Assembly: GCF_910584465.1 (NCBI RefSeq)
Contig: NZ_CAJUBK010000060.1
Location: 1-12,486, forward strand
Length of the DNA stretch: 12,486 bases
DNA from: an uncultured Oscillibacter sp.
GTDB taxonomy: Bacteria; Bacillota; Clostridia; Oscillospirales; Oscillospiraceae
Direction: 5' to 3'
Under the pieces are notes generated by a model. The model ran no database searches and was not told the origin of the DNA. It was given only the letters and a program-made list of their open reading frames with translations. Below, piece after piece: positions 1 through 7,633 of the stretch (its first letter is position 1; the number at the start of each line of letters is the position of its first letter). The position numbers and the translations under genes are program-made.

Positions 1-16
1 TGTGCTCCGGAGCACA
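1..16. repeat. perfect 16-bp palindrome at the window edge
   Basis: TGTGCTCCGGAGCACA reads the same on both strands. It touches the window edge, so its full extent is unknown. If the next gene starts near 37 it would be inside that coding region. It could be a protein-binding site or chance. Confidence 0.4.
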
Positions 17-76
17 TGGCACTTCGCATCTCGGCATCTCATCGCCTTGTCGCCGCCGCTCTTGGATACGCCCGGG
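1..76 (-). other. end of window after the last complete gene; possible 5' end of another operon gene
   Basis: Downstream of the stop at 77-79 no hairpin followed by a T-run is seen, so transcription probably continues. On the minus strand an ATG at 37-35 has AAGGC with a six-base spacing and stays open to position 1. ATGs at 42 and 29 also open into the edge in other frames. Given the short gaps elsewhere, a new gene probably starts here, but 12 to 14 codons are too few to choose a frame or name a product. Confidence 0.3.
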
Positions 77-1345
77 TCAAAAAGAGGCGCGGTAAAGGTC
101 GTGATAGCTCTCACTGTAGAGGGTATCCACGTTCGCCGTGAAAATGCCGTTCGCCGCCAGCTCATCCACCAGCAGCTTGAACATCTCCTGGGCATGCGCG
201 GAGCCTGCGTATCGATCGTCCAGGAAACTGAAGACCGGGGTGACGAAATCCACAGGGAGCCCAGCGCACATCTTCGCGAACCCCTTGATGTCTTTCTCAT
301 TGTCATTGACATTCGGGACGAACAGATATTTGGGGTTCAGCGCCAGATAGGGGGCTTCCAGATACCGCTCTACGTTCCCCAGCATCTTCTCCCAGCGATC
401 CACGCCCTTGATCTTGGCATAGGTCTCGGGCGTGCCCGCATCGAAGGACTTCCGGATGATGACCGGGATCTCCCCCGCCAGCTTGAACAGCTCCTCATCG
501 AACACGGAGCAGTTGGAGAACACGTCCAGGAAATACTGCCGCTCCCGGCAGTGCTCATACAGTCCGAAGCGCTTCTCGTTCAAGGTGGGTTCGCCCACCG
601 CGAAGAGGACGGAGAAGATGTCGTTCGACAAGCCGCGCCGCTCCAGCTCGATCAAGTACTCCTCCAAGGAGAACCGATCGTTGTATCCCTTCCAATCCGG
701 GTGGTTCGCCGAGCAGTATTCGCATTTGTAGTTGCACCAGCCGCGGAACGAGAAATCGAAGGAATTGAGCTTCAGGGAGGAGTAGATGTAGGTATCATGA
801 TAGGTGAAACACTGCCGGCACCCCTCCGGGAGCGGGCTCTGCCCATCGATGATCTGCTTCCGGATGCGGTCCAGGTAGTCCAGCCCCTCCCGGGGATCGC
901 AGTTTTTATTGTCGAACCTGGGCTTATACTCCTCGATACAGCAGCAGACGAAATGGCGGTCTTCGACGATCCAGTTCTGCGCCATCAGCGGGCAGGTCTT
1001 CCGCTTTTCCACCGGCTGGAAATTGAGGATCCGTTTTTCCGATACGCCCCGTTCGAAGATCAGGCTGCCGATCATCTCCGCGGAGTGATGCGGTGATACC
1101 ACCAGGAATTCCGCGGTCTCGTCTCTCAGCACTTCATCGAAAGGATGGATCGTGAACTCCGGCATCGAATGCAGGCGCCGTCCCTGCTTCCGCACATCGT
1201 TGTCGCAGAAGCCGGAGGGGACGGCCCCGTATCCCGCTTTCAGCATCTTCGCGATGATCACGGTCTCCATCGCCGCCGGACACAAATAGACCTTCACGCC
1301 GCTTTTCAGCTTTTCCGCCGCCATTCGAAGATAGGTCTCCAGCAT
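77..1345 (-). CDS. long radical SAM protein with N-terminal Rossmann-like module and CRxC motif (paralogue 4)
   Basis: The 422-residue protein repeats the architecture of the long radical SAM proteins upstream. The Rossmann-like module is at about 15-115 (KVYLCPAAME, GFCDNDVRKQG, FLVVSPHHS) and leads to NFQPVEKRKTC. A cysteine run CCC at 144-146 and CRQC at 176-179 precede C204-x3-C208-x2-C211. The GGE equivalent is VGEP (250-253). SFDAGTPETYAKIKG at 301-314 and VPNVNDNEKDIKGF follow. The cysteine positions 176/179 and 204/208/211 almost coincide with those of the protein at 6341-7633, although the rest is diverged and the two genes lie about 5 kb apart. No C-terminal SPASM set is visible. 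The ATG has AGGAG eight bases upstream. Its reaction is unknown. Standing directly after the glycosyltransferase, it suggests that this family acts on sugars or glycosylated intermediates. Confidence 0.87.
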   Translation of the reverse strand: MLETYLRMAAEKLKSGVKVYLCPAAMETVIIAKMLKAGYGAVPSGFCDNDVRKQGRRLHSMPEFTIHPFDEVLRDETAEFLVVSPHHSAEMIGSLIFERGVSEKRILNFQPVEKRKTCPLMAQNWIVEDRHFVCCCIEEYKPRFDNKNCDPREGLDYLDRIRKQIIDGQSPLPEGCRQCFTYHDTYIYSSLKLNSFDFSFRGWCNYKCEYCSANHPDWKGYNDRFSLEEYLIELERRGLSNDIFSVLFAVGEPTLNEKRFGLYEHCRERQYFLDVFSNCSVFDEELFKLAGEIPVIIRKSFDAGTPETYAKIKGVDRWEKMLGNVERYLEAPYLALNPKYLFVPNVNDNEKDIKGFAKMCAGLPVDFVTPVFSFLDDRYAGSAHAQEMFKLLVDELAANGIFTANVDTLYSESYHDLYRASF

Positions 1346-1348
1346 ATG

Positions 1349-2572
1349 CTACTCTCCTTTCCCCTGCACTCCCAGCAGGGCTTGGACCGTCTCATCCAGC
1401 TTTTGGATCACTTGATCCAGCATCCGCTCCGCAGCCGGAGGACACGGCAGATCTTTCCCGTACCAGAGCCTCCGCTCCCGGACGGCCTTTTGGCCAAGGG
1501 CCGTATCCCGCAGACGCCGGCAGAATTCGATCCGCGTGTCATGACCGCGCAGGTTGTCGTACTTCCCGCTGTCCTGATAGAGCATGACTTCATCGAACTT
1601 CGGATGGGAGACCAGCCTGGACGCCGATCTGGCGAACTTCCTCTCATCCTGTGTCGGCAGCAGCGTCCGTGCGTAATAGTCGCCGAACCAGCCCACCAGC
1701 ACCGCCTGCATATATTCGTACAGATCGTCCGTGACCTCACCGTGGGCCCGCAGGAACCGCATGATCGTCTCGTGGGTATCGTATACGGAGAACTTGTTCC
1801 TGCGGAACACGCGTCCCGCTTGGCGTCCGGCCGAGAACGCGTTCGTCAGGATCGTCGCGTTGCTGTCCTTGCGCCGCCGGTACTGATAGAACTTATGCGA
1901 GGTCCCGGACAGGATGCCGACCGCCCTGCTCCGTGACAGGTTGTCGATGGTGAACAGCGTATCCGGCAGGAACCGCCCAAAAAAATGACGTTCTGCATAC
2001 TTCCAGTCATACGCCGGGCCGAACAGATCCGTGCGGTACAGCTTCCCCCACATCTCGTTGAAAAACGGCTTGTAGACAGGGAACCGGCGGGTAAGATCCT
2101 CCCCCCGGATCGCCAGGTCCTCTTGGACCTCCCGCCTGCTCAGGAGGACGGCCTCCGCGGCCCTCTCGTCCTCCTTCAGCATGATCTCCGTGCCGCAGGC
2201 CACGATGTCCAGATCCCGGCCCTCCGCCAGCGCCACGGCCCGTTCGAAGAAGTCGGGCCGGTACTCGTCGTCCGCGTCGAGGGAACACAGGTAACTGTCC
2301 GGGAAGCTCTTGGCCAGATGGTACAGCATGGGGATATACATGTCGAGGGAGTTCTCCCGCTTGTTCAGGACGATGAAACGGCTGTCCCGCGCCGCAGCGC
2401 TCTTTATGACGTCGAAGGACCAGTTCGGCGCCTCCACGGTGTTCTTGTTCCCGTTGGACAGCACGAAACACCGCCAGTCCCCATAAGTCTGGTCCTGCAC
2501 GCTCCGCATCGCCGCCTCGATCGTGTGCTCACAGTCGAACGCCTGGATATAGCAGATGACCTTCTTCCCCAT
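1349..2572 (-). CDS. family 2 glycosyltransferase (GT-A fold)
   Basis: Counting from ATG 2572 the protein has 407 residues. The N-terminal third is a GT-A nucleotide-sugar-binding domain: KVICYIQAFDCEHTIEAAM at 4-22, QDQTYGDWRCFVLSNGN near 26-42, and the metal-binding LDADDEYRPDFFE at 98-110 (DxD at 99-101). Such enzymes transfer a sugar from a nucleotide donor to a lipid-linked or protein-linked acceptor. The rest (about 150-407) is helical and charged and is not recognised. No membrane segment is seen, so it is probably cytoplasmic or peripheral. The start is uncertain: three in-frame GTG codons (2584, 2581, 2578) precede the ATG, and GTG 2578 would overlap the previous stop as GTGA. None has a strong Shine-Dalgarno. 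The sugar and acceptor are unknown. The next gene begins three bases after its stop. Confidence 0.85.
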   Translation of the reverse strand: MGKKVICYIQAFDCEHTIEAAMRSVQDQTYGDWRCFVLSNGNKNTVEAPNWSFDVIKSAAARDSRFIVLNKRENSLDMYIPMLYHLAKSFPDSYLCSLDADDEYRPDFFERAVALAEGRDLDIVACGTEIMLKEDERAAEAVLLSRREVQEDLAIRGEDLTRRFPVYKPFFNEMWGKLYRTDLFGPAYDWKYAERHFFGRFLPDTLFTIDNLSRSRAVGILSGTSHKFYQYRRRKDSNATILTNAFSAGRQAGRVFRRNKFSVYDTHETIMRFLRAHGEVTDDLYEYMQAVLVGWFGDYYARTLLPTQDERKFARSASRLVSHPKFDEVMLYQDSGKYDNLRGHDTRIEFCRRLRDTALGQKAVRERRLWYGKDLPCPPAAERMLDQVIQKLDETVQALLGVQGKGE

Positions 2573-2584
2573 CTTCACCACCAC
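2570..2584 (-). promoter_or_regulatory. stop/start junction with stacked GTG starts
   Basis: The aldo/keto reductase gene ends TGG TGG TGG TGA. In the next frame the same bases read GTG GTG GTG AAG ATG, giving four possible starts for the glycosyltransferase, one of which (2578) overlaps the stop as GTGA. With no clear Shine-Dalgarno nearby, translation of the glycosyltransferase probably depends on ribosomes finishing the upstream gene. Confidence 0.5.
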
Positions 2585-4065
2585 CAGTCCACATCGCCCT
2601 CGCGGTAGAGCAGTTCCACATCGATGCCCTGCGTTCCCAGGTCCTTGATGCCTTCGTAGATCGCCTTACCGTGGAGGAAGGAGGTGACCAGGATGCAGTC
2701 CACCCCCAGGTCTGCCGCCTCCTCCTTGGGATGGACGATATGGCCGAACCTTTCTTTGCCATGGTGGTCGGCATTGGAATCGAAGAGGAAGACCTCGAAG
2801 GGCGGCGGACCGAACAGGTCCTCATAGATCTCCAGGATCTTCATCGTCCCGGCGCTGGCCGGCCAGAAGCCCACCTTCCGATAGCCTTTGCCGCCAAGCA
2901 GCTCCTCGAACCGCTTTTTCCTGGACGCCTTATCGTAGCAGGTCCGGCCCACCAGCTGATAGATCTCTTCCACCGAACGGATGATGTCCAGATGCTGGGT
3001 ACATCTCCGCTCACATAGGCCGCAGTGGATGCAAGGGTCCTCGCTGCTCTCGAACCCGATGCCGAACTTCTCGTGGAGCGCCTTGAAAAACCCCTGTCCG
3101 GCCGCGGCCCGGGAGCTCCCGCCCTGCAGCAAGAAGACGTTCCGCGCGTTCATGATCTCCGGGACGGGGATCCCCTTCGGACAGGCCGCACAGTAGCGGC
3201 AATAGCTGCAAAACGTATGGCTGCCGGAAGTCCGCTCTTTGACGATCCGCAGCCGCTCCTGCCGCTCCTCCTCGCCGGCCCCGAGGTCCGCGGCAGAGAG
3301 GTACTCGTCCAGCTGCTCCTTGTCCGCCGCTCCCGCCAGGACGCACTTCACCGCCGGATGCGCCAGCAGCGCCCGGACGGCCGCCTGCACCACCGTCTCG
3401 TCCTCCCGCAGCTTCGCATACTCGAAGGCCGCCGCGTTCTCCGCGATCAATCCGCCGTACAGCGGGTTCATCACGAGGATGTCCACGTCCTTCTCATAGG
3501 CCCGGTCCAGCACCCGCTGCATATCCATGAGGTCGAGCAGGTTATAGGAGATCAGGACGAACTCGAACCGTCCGCTGTCGATCACCTCGATGATATCCCT
3601 GCTCTGCATGTGGACGCTGGCCCCGATATGCCGGATGCGTCCCTCCTCCTTCAGCCGGAGCGCGGCGTCATACAGGCTGTCCTTCCGGGTGGCCCAATGG
3701 AACTGCTCACTGCTCATCAGCGTCCAGAGCAGGAAGTGCGACGCTTTTTCAAGCCCCATCGCCGCCAGGATGGACACCGCCTCCTGGTAGTAGCCTTCGG
3801 CCGTCTCGTCCTCATCATAGGCGTTGACCTTCACCGTGACATGGAAGTCCTTATCCGTCCTCCGGAACGCCTCCTTCAGTACGGGATAGGCGTGGCCGCG
3901 GCTGTAATCCCTGCCTACGTCGATGTAATCGACCCCCCGGTCCAGGGCATACGTCACCAGGTCCACGGCTTTTTCAAAGTCGGCCTCATAGGTCTCCGGC
4001 GACGGGAAGGGGAACCGCGCGGTGCCCAGGCCGATGGGGAAGATGTTATCGAATGCGTGGGACAT
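2575..4065 (-). CDS. aldo/keto reductase-ferredoxin fusion with C-terminal Rossmann-like module
   Basis: The 496-residue protein begins with an aldo/keto reductase barrel (about 8-265: IGLGTARF, GVDYIDVGRDYSRG, HVTVKV). Asp49, Tyr54 and Lys79 fit the catalytic tetrad, but where the His is expected the protein reads HFLLWT, apparently Trp114. Iron-sulfur motifs follow: C286-x2-C289-x2-C292-x2-C295-P and C345-x2-C348-x2-C351-x3-C355, as in the known aldo/keto reductases fused to a 4Fe-4S ferredoxin domain. Residues about 396-490 are an added Rossmann-like module (KVGFWPASAG, FLFDSNADHHGKERFG, CILVTSF). A cytoplasmic redox step on a sugar or similar intermediate is the natural guess. GAGGTGA about six bases before the ATG supports the start. 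The protein ends in three tryptophans (TGG TGG TGG TGA), and those codons run into the next gene's possible GTG starts. Confidence 0.87.
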   Translation of the reverse strand: MSHAFDNIFPIGLGTARFPFPSPETYEADFEKAVDLVTYALDRGVDYIDVGRDYSRGHAYPVLKEAFRRTDKDFHVTVKVNAYDEDETAEGYYQEAVSILAAMGLEKASHFLLWTLMSSEQFHWATRKDSLYDAALRLKEEGRIRHIGASVHMQSRDIIEVIDSGRFEFVLISYNLLDLMDMQRVLDRAYEKDVDILVMNPLYGGLIAENAAAFEYAKLREDETVVQAAVRALLAHPAVKCVLAGAADKEQLDEYLSAADLGAGEEERQERLRIVKERTSGSHTFCSYCRYCAACPKGIPVPEIMNARNVFLLQGGSSRAAAGQGFFKALHEKFGIGFESSEDPCIHCGLCERRCTQHLDIIRSVEEIYQLVGRTCYDKASRKKRFEELLGGKGYRKVGFWPASAGTMKILEIYEDLFGPPPFEVFLFDSNADHHGKERFGHIVHPKEEAADLGVDCILVTSFLHGKAIYEGIKDLGTQGIDVELLYREGDVDWWW

Positions 4066-4113
4066 CTGATCTCACCTCACTTTAGAGATACCATCCATAT
4101 CGTTCCAACGATG

Positions 4114-5454
4114 TCAAAGACAGTAGACATAAAAGATGAGCGCTTCGGGCATTTTCCAGAGATGTGCTTTGTCAAAGCCTCTCTCCTCGAACGACCGCTC
4201 CACGAACTCATTCGCTGTATAGGCAGATACCAAGCAATATGTATCATCATCGATCTGCATCTCATCCGGCGAGAGCACCTTTTTCCCAAAGTAGGTCCCT
4301 GTCTTATTGCTGTCGACAAAACCCAGGAACTCCGCCTGGGGATAAGACCGCTCGATGTAGTCTAATATCAGACACTCTCTCCGCTGAACGTATCGATCCG
4401 ACAGGCCGAACAGATAGAATCTGAACCTTCCTGTTATCTTGGACAGGAAGAGGTCATCGATATAATGTGAGAAATAGATGTATTCCCGCTTGTTCCGTTC
4501 GAAGCCTTCCCCGAACTCCTCCCTGCTGGGCCGATAGAACCGCTCCAGTTCGTCGGATGCCTCCAGGATCTTCCTCTCGTTGGCTATGCGGGAGATCATC
4601 AGATCGATCATGCATCGCTTGGCATCCTCAAAATCTGCTGCATGCGGGTGCCAATCTATCTTATCCCAGTCCTCGTGCTTATAATAATGCACATTGGGGT
4701 TCAAGGCGGGGAGACGGGGATCGTATATCCAAGGTACCGCGCTCGGATGATCCTCGATCAGTACGACGGGGATCCCCATCGCGGCACACGGCGTCGCAAC
4801 ATGATAGCGCATCGTGATGACGAGAGAAGCCGTATCTCTCAATAGATCGTACCGCTCTTTGGACAGTTCATACTGTTCCAAGATCGGAATATGATGATCG
4901 ATGATCTGCGAAAGGCTGATCGCCCGGTCCCTGATATCCGATGGGATATATCCCTCAGATCCGGGGGGGATATCTATGATGTAGACCTGATGATAGGACC
5001 CCTCCCGGCGCTTTGGATAAATATTGGTGATACAGCCATTGACATAGACGCTATATCCGATCTTCCTATACATTCCCGCCGAATCGAAATCACGGAAACC
5101 GATGGGTTGGATCATCTTATCGATCGTCGTCTTCCACAGCCTTTCCAGCCGCTCTTCACGGAAGTGATATAACCGCGAATACCCGATGCTCAGGGGGATG
5201 AAACGGAATCGATCCTCACATCCCAGAGCGACGACATGGTCGATGAACAACAGATAATGCAGATCCACCATCACACATGGCAGGATATAAGTGACTCCCT
5301 CCTCTATTTTCTCGCCCACGTCTTCGATGCTGAGGAAAACGATCTCTTCTTCGGCGATACCCATGTCCTTATAAAGATCGTAAAGGGCACGTGTCTGCGC
5401 ATTATCACCGAGATTGTTCGTCCTGGCGAGCATGACGGCATATTTGATCCTCAC
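4114..5454 (-). CDS. polysaccharide pyruvyl transferase-family protein with C-terminal Rossmann-like module
   Basis: The 446-residue protein has the hallmarks of the polysaccharide pyruvyl transferase family: NLGDNAQTRAL near the N-terminus (14-24), GFRDFDSAGMYRKIG (119-133) and TASLVITMRYHVATPCAAMG (208-227, RYH at 216-218). Characterised members move pyruvate from phosphoenolpyruvate onto a sugar, or catalyse related transfers. The catalytic part ends near 340. Residues 343-446 form a Rossmann-like unit (FYLFGLS, GFVDSNKTGTYFGKKVLSP, YCLVSAYT) like those of its operon neighbours. The start is GTG at 5454, overlapping the previous stop, with a G-rich AAGGGGGG just upstream; an ATG seven codons in is the alternative. 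Base composition is visibly lower in G+C than in the radical SAM genes, with many ATA and TAT codons, which suggests a different origin. A 48-base gap follows. Confidence 0.85.
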   Translation of the reverse strand: MRIKYAVMLARTNNLGDNAQTRALYDLYKDMGIAEEEIVFLSIEDVGEKIEEGVTYILPCVMVDLHYLLFIDHVVALGCEDRFRFIPLSIGYSRLYHFREERLERLWKTTIDKMIQPIGFRDFDSAGMYRKIGYSVYVNGCITNIYPKRREGSYHQVYIIDIPPGSEGYIPSDIRDRAISLSQIIDHHIPILEQYELSKERYDLLRDTASLVITMRYHVATPCAAMGIPVVLIEDHPSAVPWIYDPRLPALNPNVHYYKHEDWDKIDWHPHAADFEDAKRCMIDLMISRIANERKILEASDELERFYRPSREEFGEGFERNKREYIYFSHYIDDLFLSKITGRFRFYLFGLSDRYVQRRECLILDYIERSYPQAEFLGFVDSNKTGTYFGKKVLSPDEMQIDDDTYCLVSAYTANEFVERSFEERGFDKAHLWKMPEALIFYVYCL

Positions 5455-6326
5455 TCGCCGCCCCCCTTGGACTCCAAGATCCGGAAGGGCAGCTCATCCA
5501 GGCTCTCCGCCTGGACGGCGGGCTTCAGGCGGGGGGTATCCTCCGCCAGGCATCTGCAGTAGCGGCAGCTCTCCAGGTACGGCAGACGGGACACGTCCGT
5601 ATAGGTGTCCATCTTCTCCCGCTTGCGCTCCCAGGGCTCGGAGTCGTCGAACAAATCGATGCACTGGCCCTCGAACTCCGGGGCCTTGGCGTCCACGATG
5701 CCCCGGTCGTTCAGCTGGAACTGCATGTGGCAAGGCATCAGCAGCCCGTTGATGATGTTGCAGCAGTTCTTCAGCCGCTGGGCCTGGCCGCATTTGAGAT
5801 AGGTCCGCTTCGCGTCCTCCACGTCCCGGAAGGGCTCCTCCGGCGCGATGAAATCCACCCAGCCGCCGAAGTGCCGGTGTTCGCTGTGCATGTCCCGCAG
5901 CTCGCAGTCGATCCCGTTCCGGCGCAGCTTGTCCACGTTCTCCTCCGCCCTGGGGGAGAGCTCCGGGCCATAGTCGTCCACGATGATGTGGATCTTCTCC
6001 CCGTAGGTCTTCCACACATCGATCAGGGCGTCCGAGATCGGGATGCTCCCGTTCGTGGCGGTCTTGAACATGTCCGCCTGGTCATAAAAATGCTCCCGGT
6101 TATAGGCCCAGATCTCCGGGAAGTCCTCCCGCAGCAGGGGCTCGCCGCCCATGTACTCGAAGATGTCGTAATCCCCCAGCAGGAAGGCCCGCCGGGCGGT
6201 CTCCTCGATGCGCTCCGTGGTGGGGTGGAAGGGCTTTTTGTAGTACGGCGCGCAGAGGATGCAGTTCTTGCACTTCAAATTACAGGCCAGCGTGACGATC
6301 ACGATGGCGTGGGGATATCTCCTCAT
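5451..6326 (-). CDS. short radical SAM/SPASM-like protein, paralogue of the gene at 10531-11334
   Basis: The 291-residue protein opens with C15-x3-C19-x2-C22 followed by C25, and has GGEPLLRED at 60-68. Cysteines at 179, 188, 189, 199, 222, 254, 257 and 259 (NCCNIINGLLMPCH, then LESCRYCRC) look like a SPASM-type auxiliary-cluster region. Like its paralogue it has a DYG-x-x-LS type segment near 118-124 and HFGGWVD at 152-158, so both probably act on related substrates. In known SPASM enzymes the auxiliary clusters assist oxidation or substrate binding; what happens here is not known. AAGGAGG nine bases upstream supports the ATG. Its TGA overlaps the next gene's GTG start (GTGA). It closes the block of five consecutive radical SAM genes. 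Confidence 0.85.
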   Translation of the reverse strand: MRRYPHAIVIVTLACNLKCKNCILCAPYYKKPFHPTTERIEETARRAFLLGDYDIFEYMGGEPLLREDFPEIWAYNREHFYDQADMFKTATNGSIPISDALIDVWKTYGEKIHIIVDDYGPELSPRAEENVDKLRRNGIDCELRDMHSEHRHFGGWVDFIAPEEPFRDVEDAKRTYLKCGQAQRLKNCCNIINGLLMPCHMQFQLNDRGIVDAKAPEFEGQCIDLFDDSEPWERKREKMDTYTDVSRLPYLESCRYCRCLAEDTPRLKPAVQAESLDELPFRILESKGGGE

Positions 6327-6340
6327 CGTCGGCGTCCTCC

Positions 6341-7633
6341 TTACTCCTCATAAAACGCGAGACTGTCCAGCGCCTTGGAAAGCATGGTGGAGCCGGACGT
6401 ATAGGTCGTCTTGAGCCCCGCGGCCCGGATCTTCCGGCAGAGCGTGCGGACGAGCTCGAGATCCTCCTCCGCGGTATTGCCGTCGTCCGCGTAGTCCCAC
6501 TGCAGCCCGCAGTACCGGACGCCGAACCGCCCGCAGAGCTCAACGAAGCCGTCGAAGTCCCGTTCGTTGTCGTTGATCCCTTTCACGATCGAATACTTGG
6601 GCACGATGGACGCGCCGCCGAAGGCGTCGCTCCTCCGATACCGCTCCACGTTCTCCAGGACGCGCCCGAAGCCGCCCTTCTTCCGCTTGATCTTCTCCCA
6701 GGTCTCCTCCGTCCCCGCGTCCAGGGACCAGAACGCCTTCGCCGCCCCCTTGGCCAGCAGGGGCTCCAGGCCCGGGCGGTAGGCATAGCAGCACGAGAAG
6801 AGGTGGACCGCCTCGAACGCGTCCAGGTTTTCCTGACACACGACCAGCGACGCATCCATATCCTCGTCCACGGTCTTCTCGGTGGGGCACAGGTGCAGCA
6901 CCAGCGCGTCGCTGATGGCATCAGACTGCAGCAGCATGGACAGCCACTGGTGGAAGGCGATCTTCCGGGGCGCGCGGTCCATGCCGAACTCCTGCAAAAA
7001 GCAGTAGACGCAGGCCAGCTCGCAGCGGTCCGTGTTGTAGTCCCCGATCAGCCGGATCTTCGGCTCCGCCGCGTGATACCCCCGCTTGAACTGCGGGCAG
7101 GAGGCGCGGCAGTCGGAACCGTCCGCCTGCACGAAAGCGTGATGGTCGCGCAGATCGGCGAACCGGCGCTCGAACGCGTCCACCGTCAATCCGTCGAACT
7201 GGATGCTGTTGTGGTTCTTATCGTAATTGAAGCCGGTCTCATAGCAGATACTGCAGCCGGAATTGGCGATCCCGATGGAGCTCTCCGCGATCAAACAGCC
7301 CTCCCGCTTTTCCACCGGGACATAGTTGATGATGTGGTCCGGCGGGACGCCGTCCTCCAGCAGACTGCCGATGATGGTATACTGGTACGTGTTGCCCTGG
7401 ATGTAATAGTACAGGTCCGGGAAGGCGGCCTTGGCCTCGGCATAGGGCAGGACGGGCACGCCCAGCAGGGCGGTCCCCTTTTTCCGCGGGTCGTTGTCGA
7501 TGACGACGGCGGGCCGGACGCCATAGAACTTATCCAGATACAGGATGTTGGTATCGCTGAACAGGCCGTCGCAGTAAAGGGCCACGTCCCTGCCCTCTTC
7601 GATCAGCCCGGCGGCTATCCTCCGATGTTTCAT
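6341..7633 (-). CDS. long radical SAM protein with N-terminal Rossmann-like module and CRxC motif (paralogue 3)
   Basis: This 430-residue protein starts directly with the Rossmann-like module (about 14-110: ALYCDG, VVIDNDPRKKGTALLGVPV, IINYVPVEKR) and lacks the repeat-derived N-terminal extension of its two upstream neighbours. CSIC at 137-140 and CRASC at 175-179 precede C204-x3-C208-x2-C211. SLDAGTEETWEKIKRKKG and VKGINDNERDFDGF are shared with the other long paralogues. At the GGE position it has CPTE (249-252): the glutamate remains but the glycines do not. No C-terminal SPASM set is visible. An AAGGAGG six bases before the ATG supports the start, and the ATG overlaps the previous stop. 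Function beyond SAM-radical chemistry is not assignable. Fourteen bases separate it from the next gene. Confidence 0.85.
   Translation of the reverse strand: MKHRRIAAGLIEEGRDVALYCDGLFSDTNILYLDKFYGVRPAVVIDNDPRKKGTALLGVPVLPYAEAKAAFPDLYYYIQGNTYQYTIIGSLLEDGVPPDHIINYVPVEKREGCLIAESSIGIANSGCSICYETGFNYDKNHNSIQFDGLTVDAFERRFADLRDHHAFVQADGSDCRASCPQFKRGYHAAEPKIRLIGDYNTDRCELACVYCFLQEFGMDRAPRKIAFHQWLSMLLQSDAISDALVLHLCPTEKTVDEDMDASLVVCQENLDAFEAVHLFSCCYAYRPGLEPLLAKGAAKAFWSLDAGTEETWEKIKRKKGGFGRVLENVERYRRSDAFGGASIVPKYSIVKGINDNERDFDGFVELCGRFGVRYCGLQWDYADDGNTAEEDLELVRTLCRKIRAAGLKTTYTSGSTMLSKALDSLAFYEE

Noticed and set aside
2..1096. Long plus-strand open frame opposite the last radical SAM gene
   Set aside because: No family motif, no ribosome binding site and low-complexity composition; the minus-strand frame has a full radical SAM signature. 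It is a by-product of high G+C codon bias, like the other long plus-strand frames opposite the genes at 1349, 2575 and 7630.
4099..4112. Inverted repeat ATCGTT-nn-AACGAT just after the pyruvyl transferase stop, considered as a terminator
   Set aside because: The stem is at most 5-6 bp with a tiny loop, is A/T-rich and has no T-run after it; the next gene follows within 48 bases with its own ribosome binding site.
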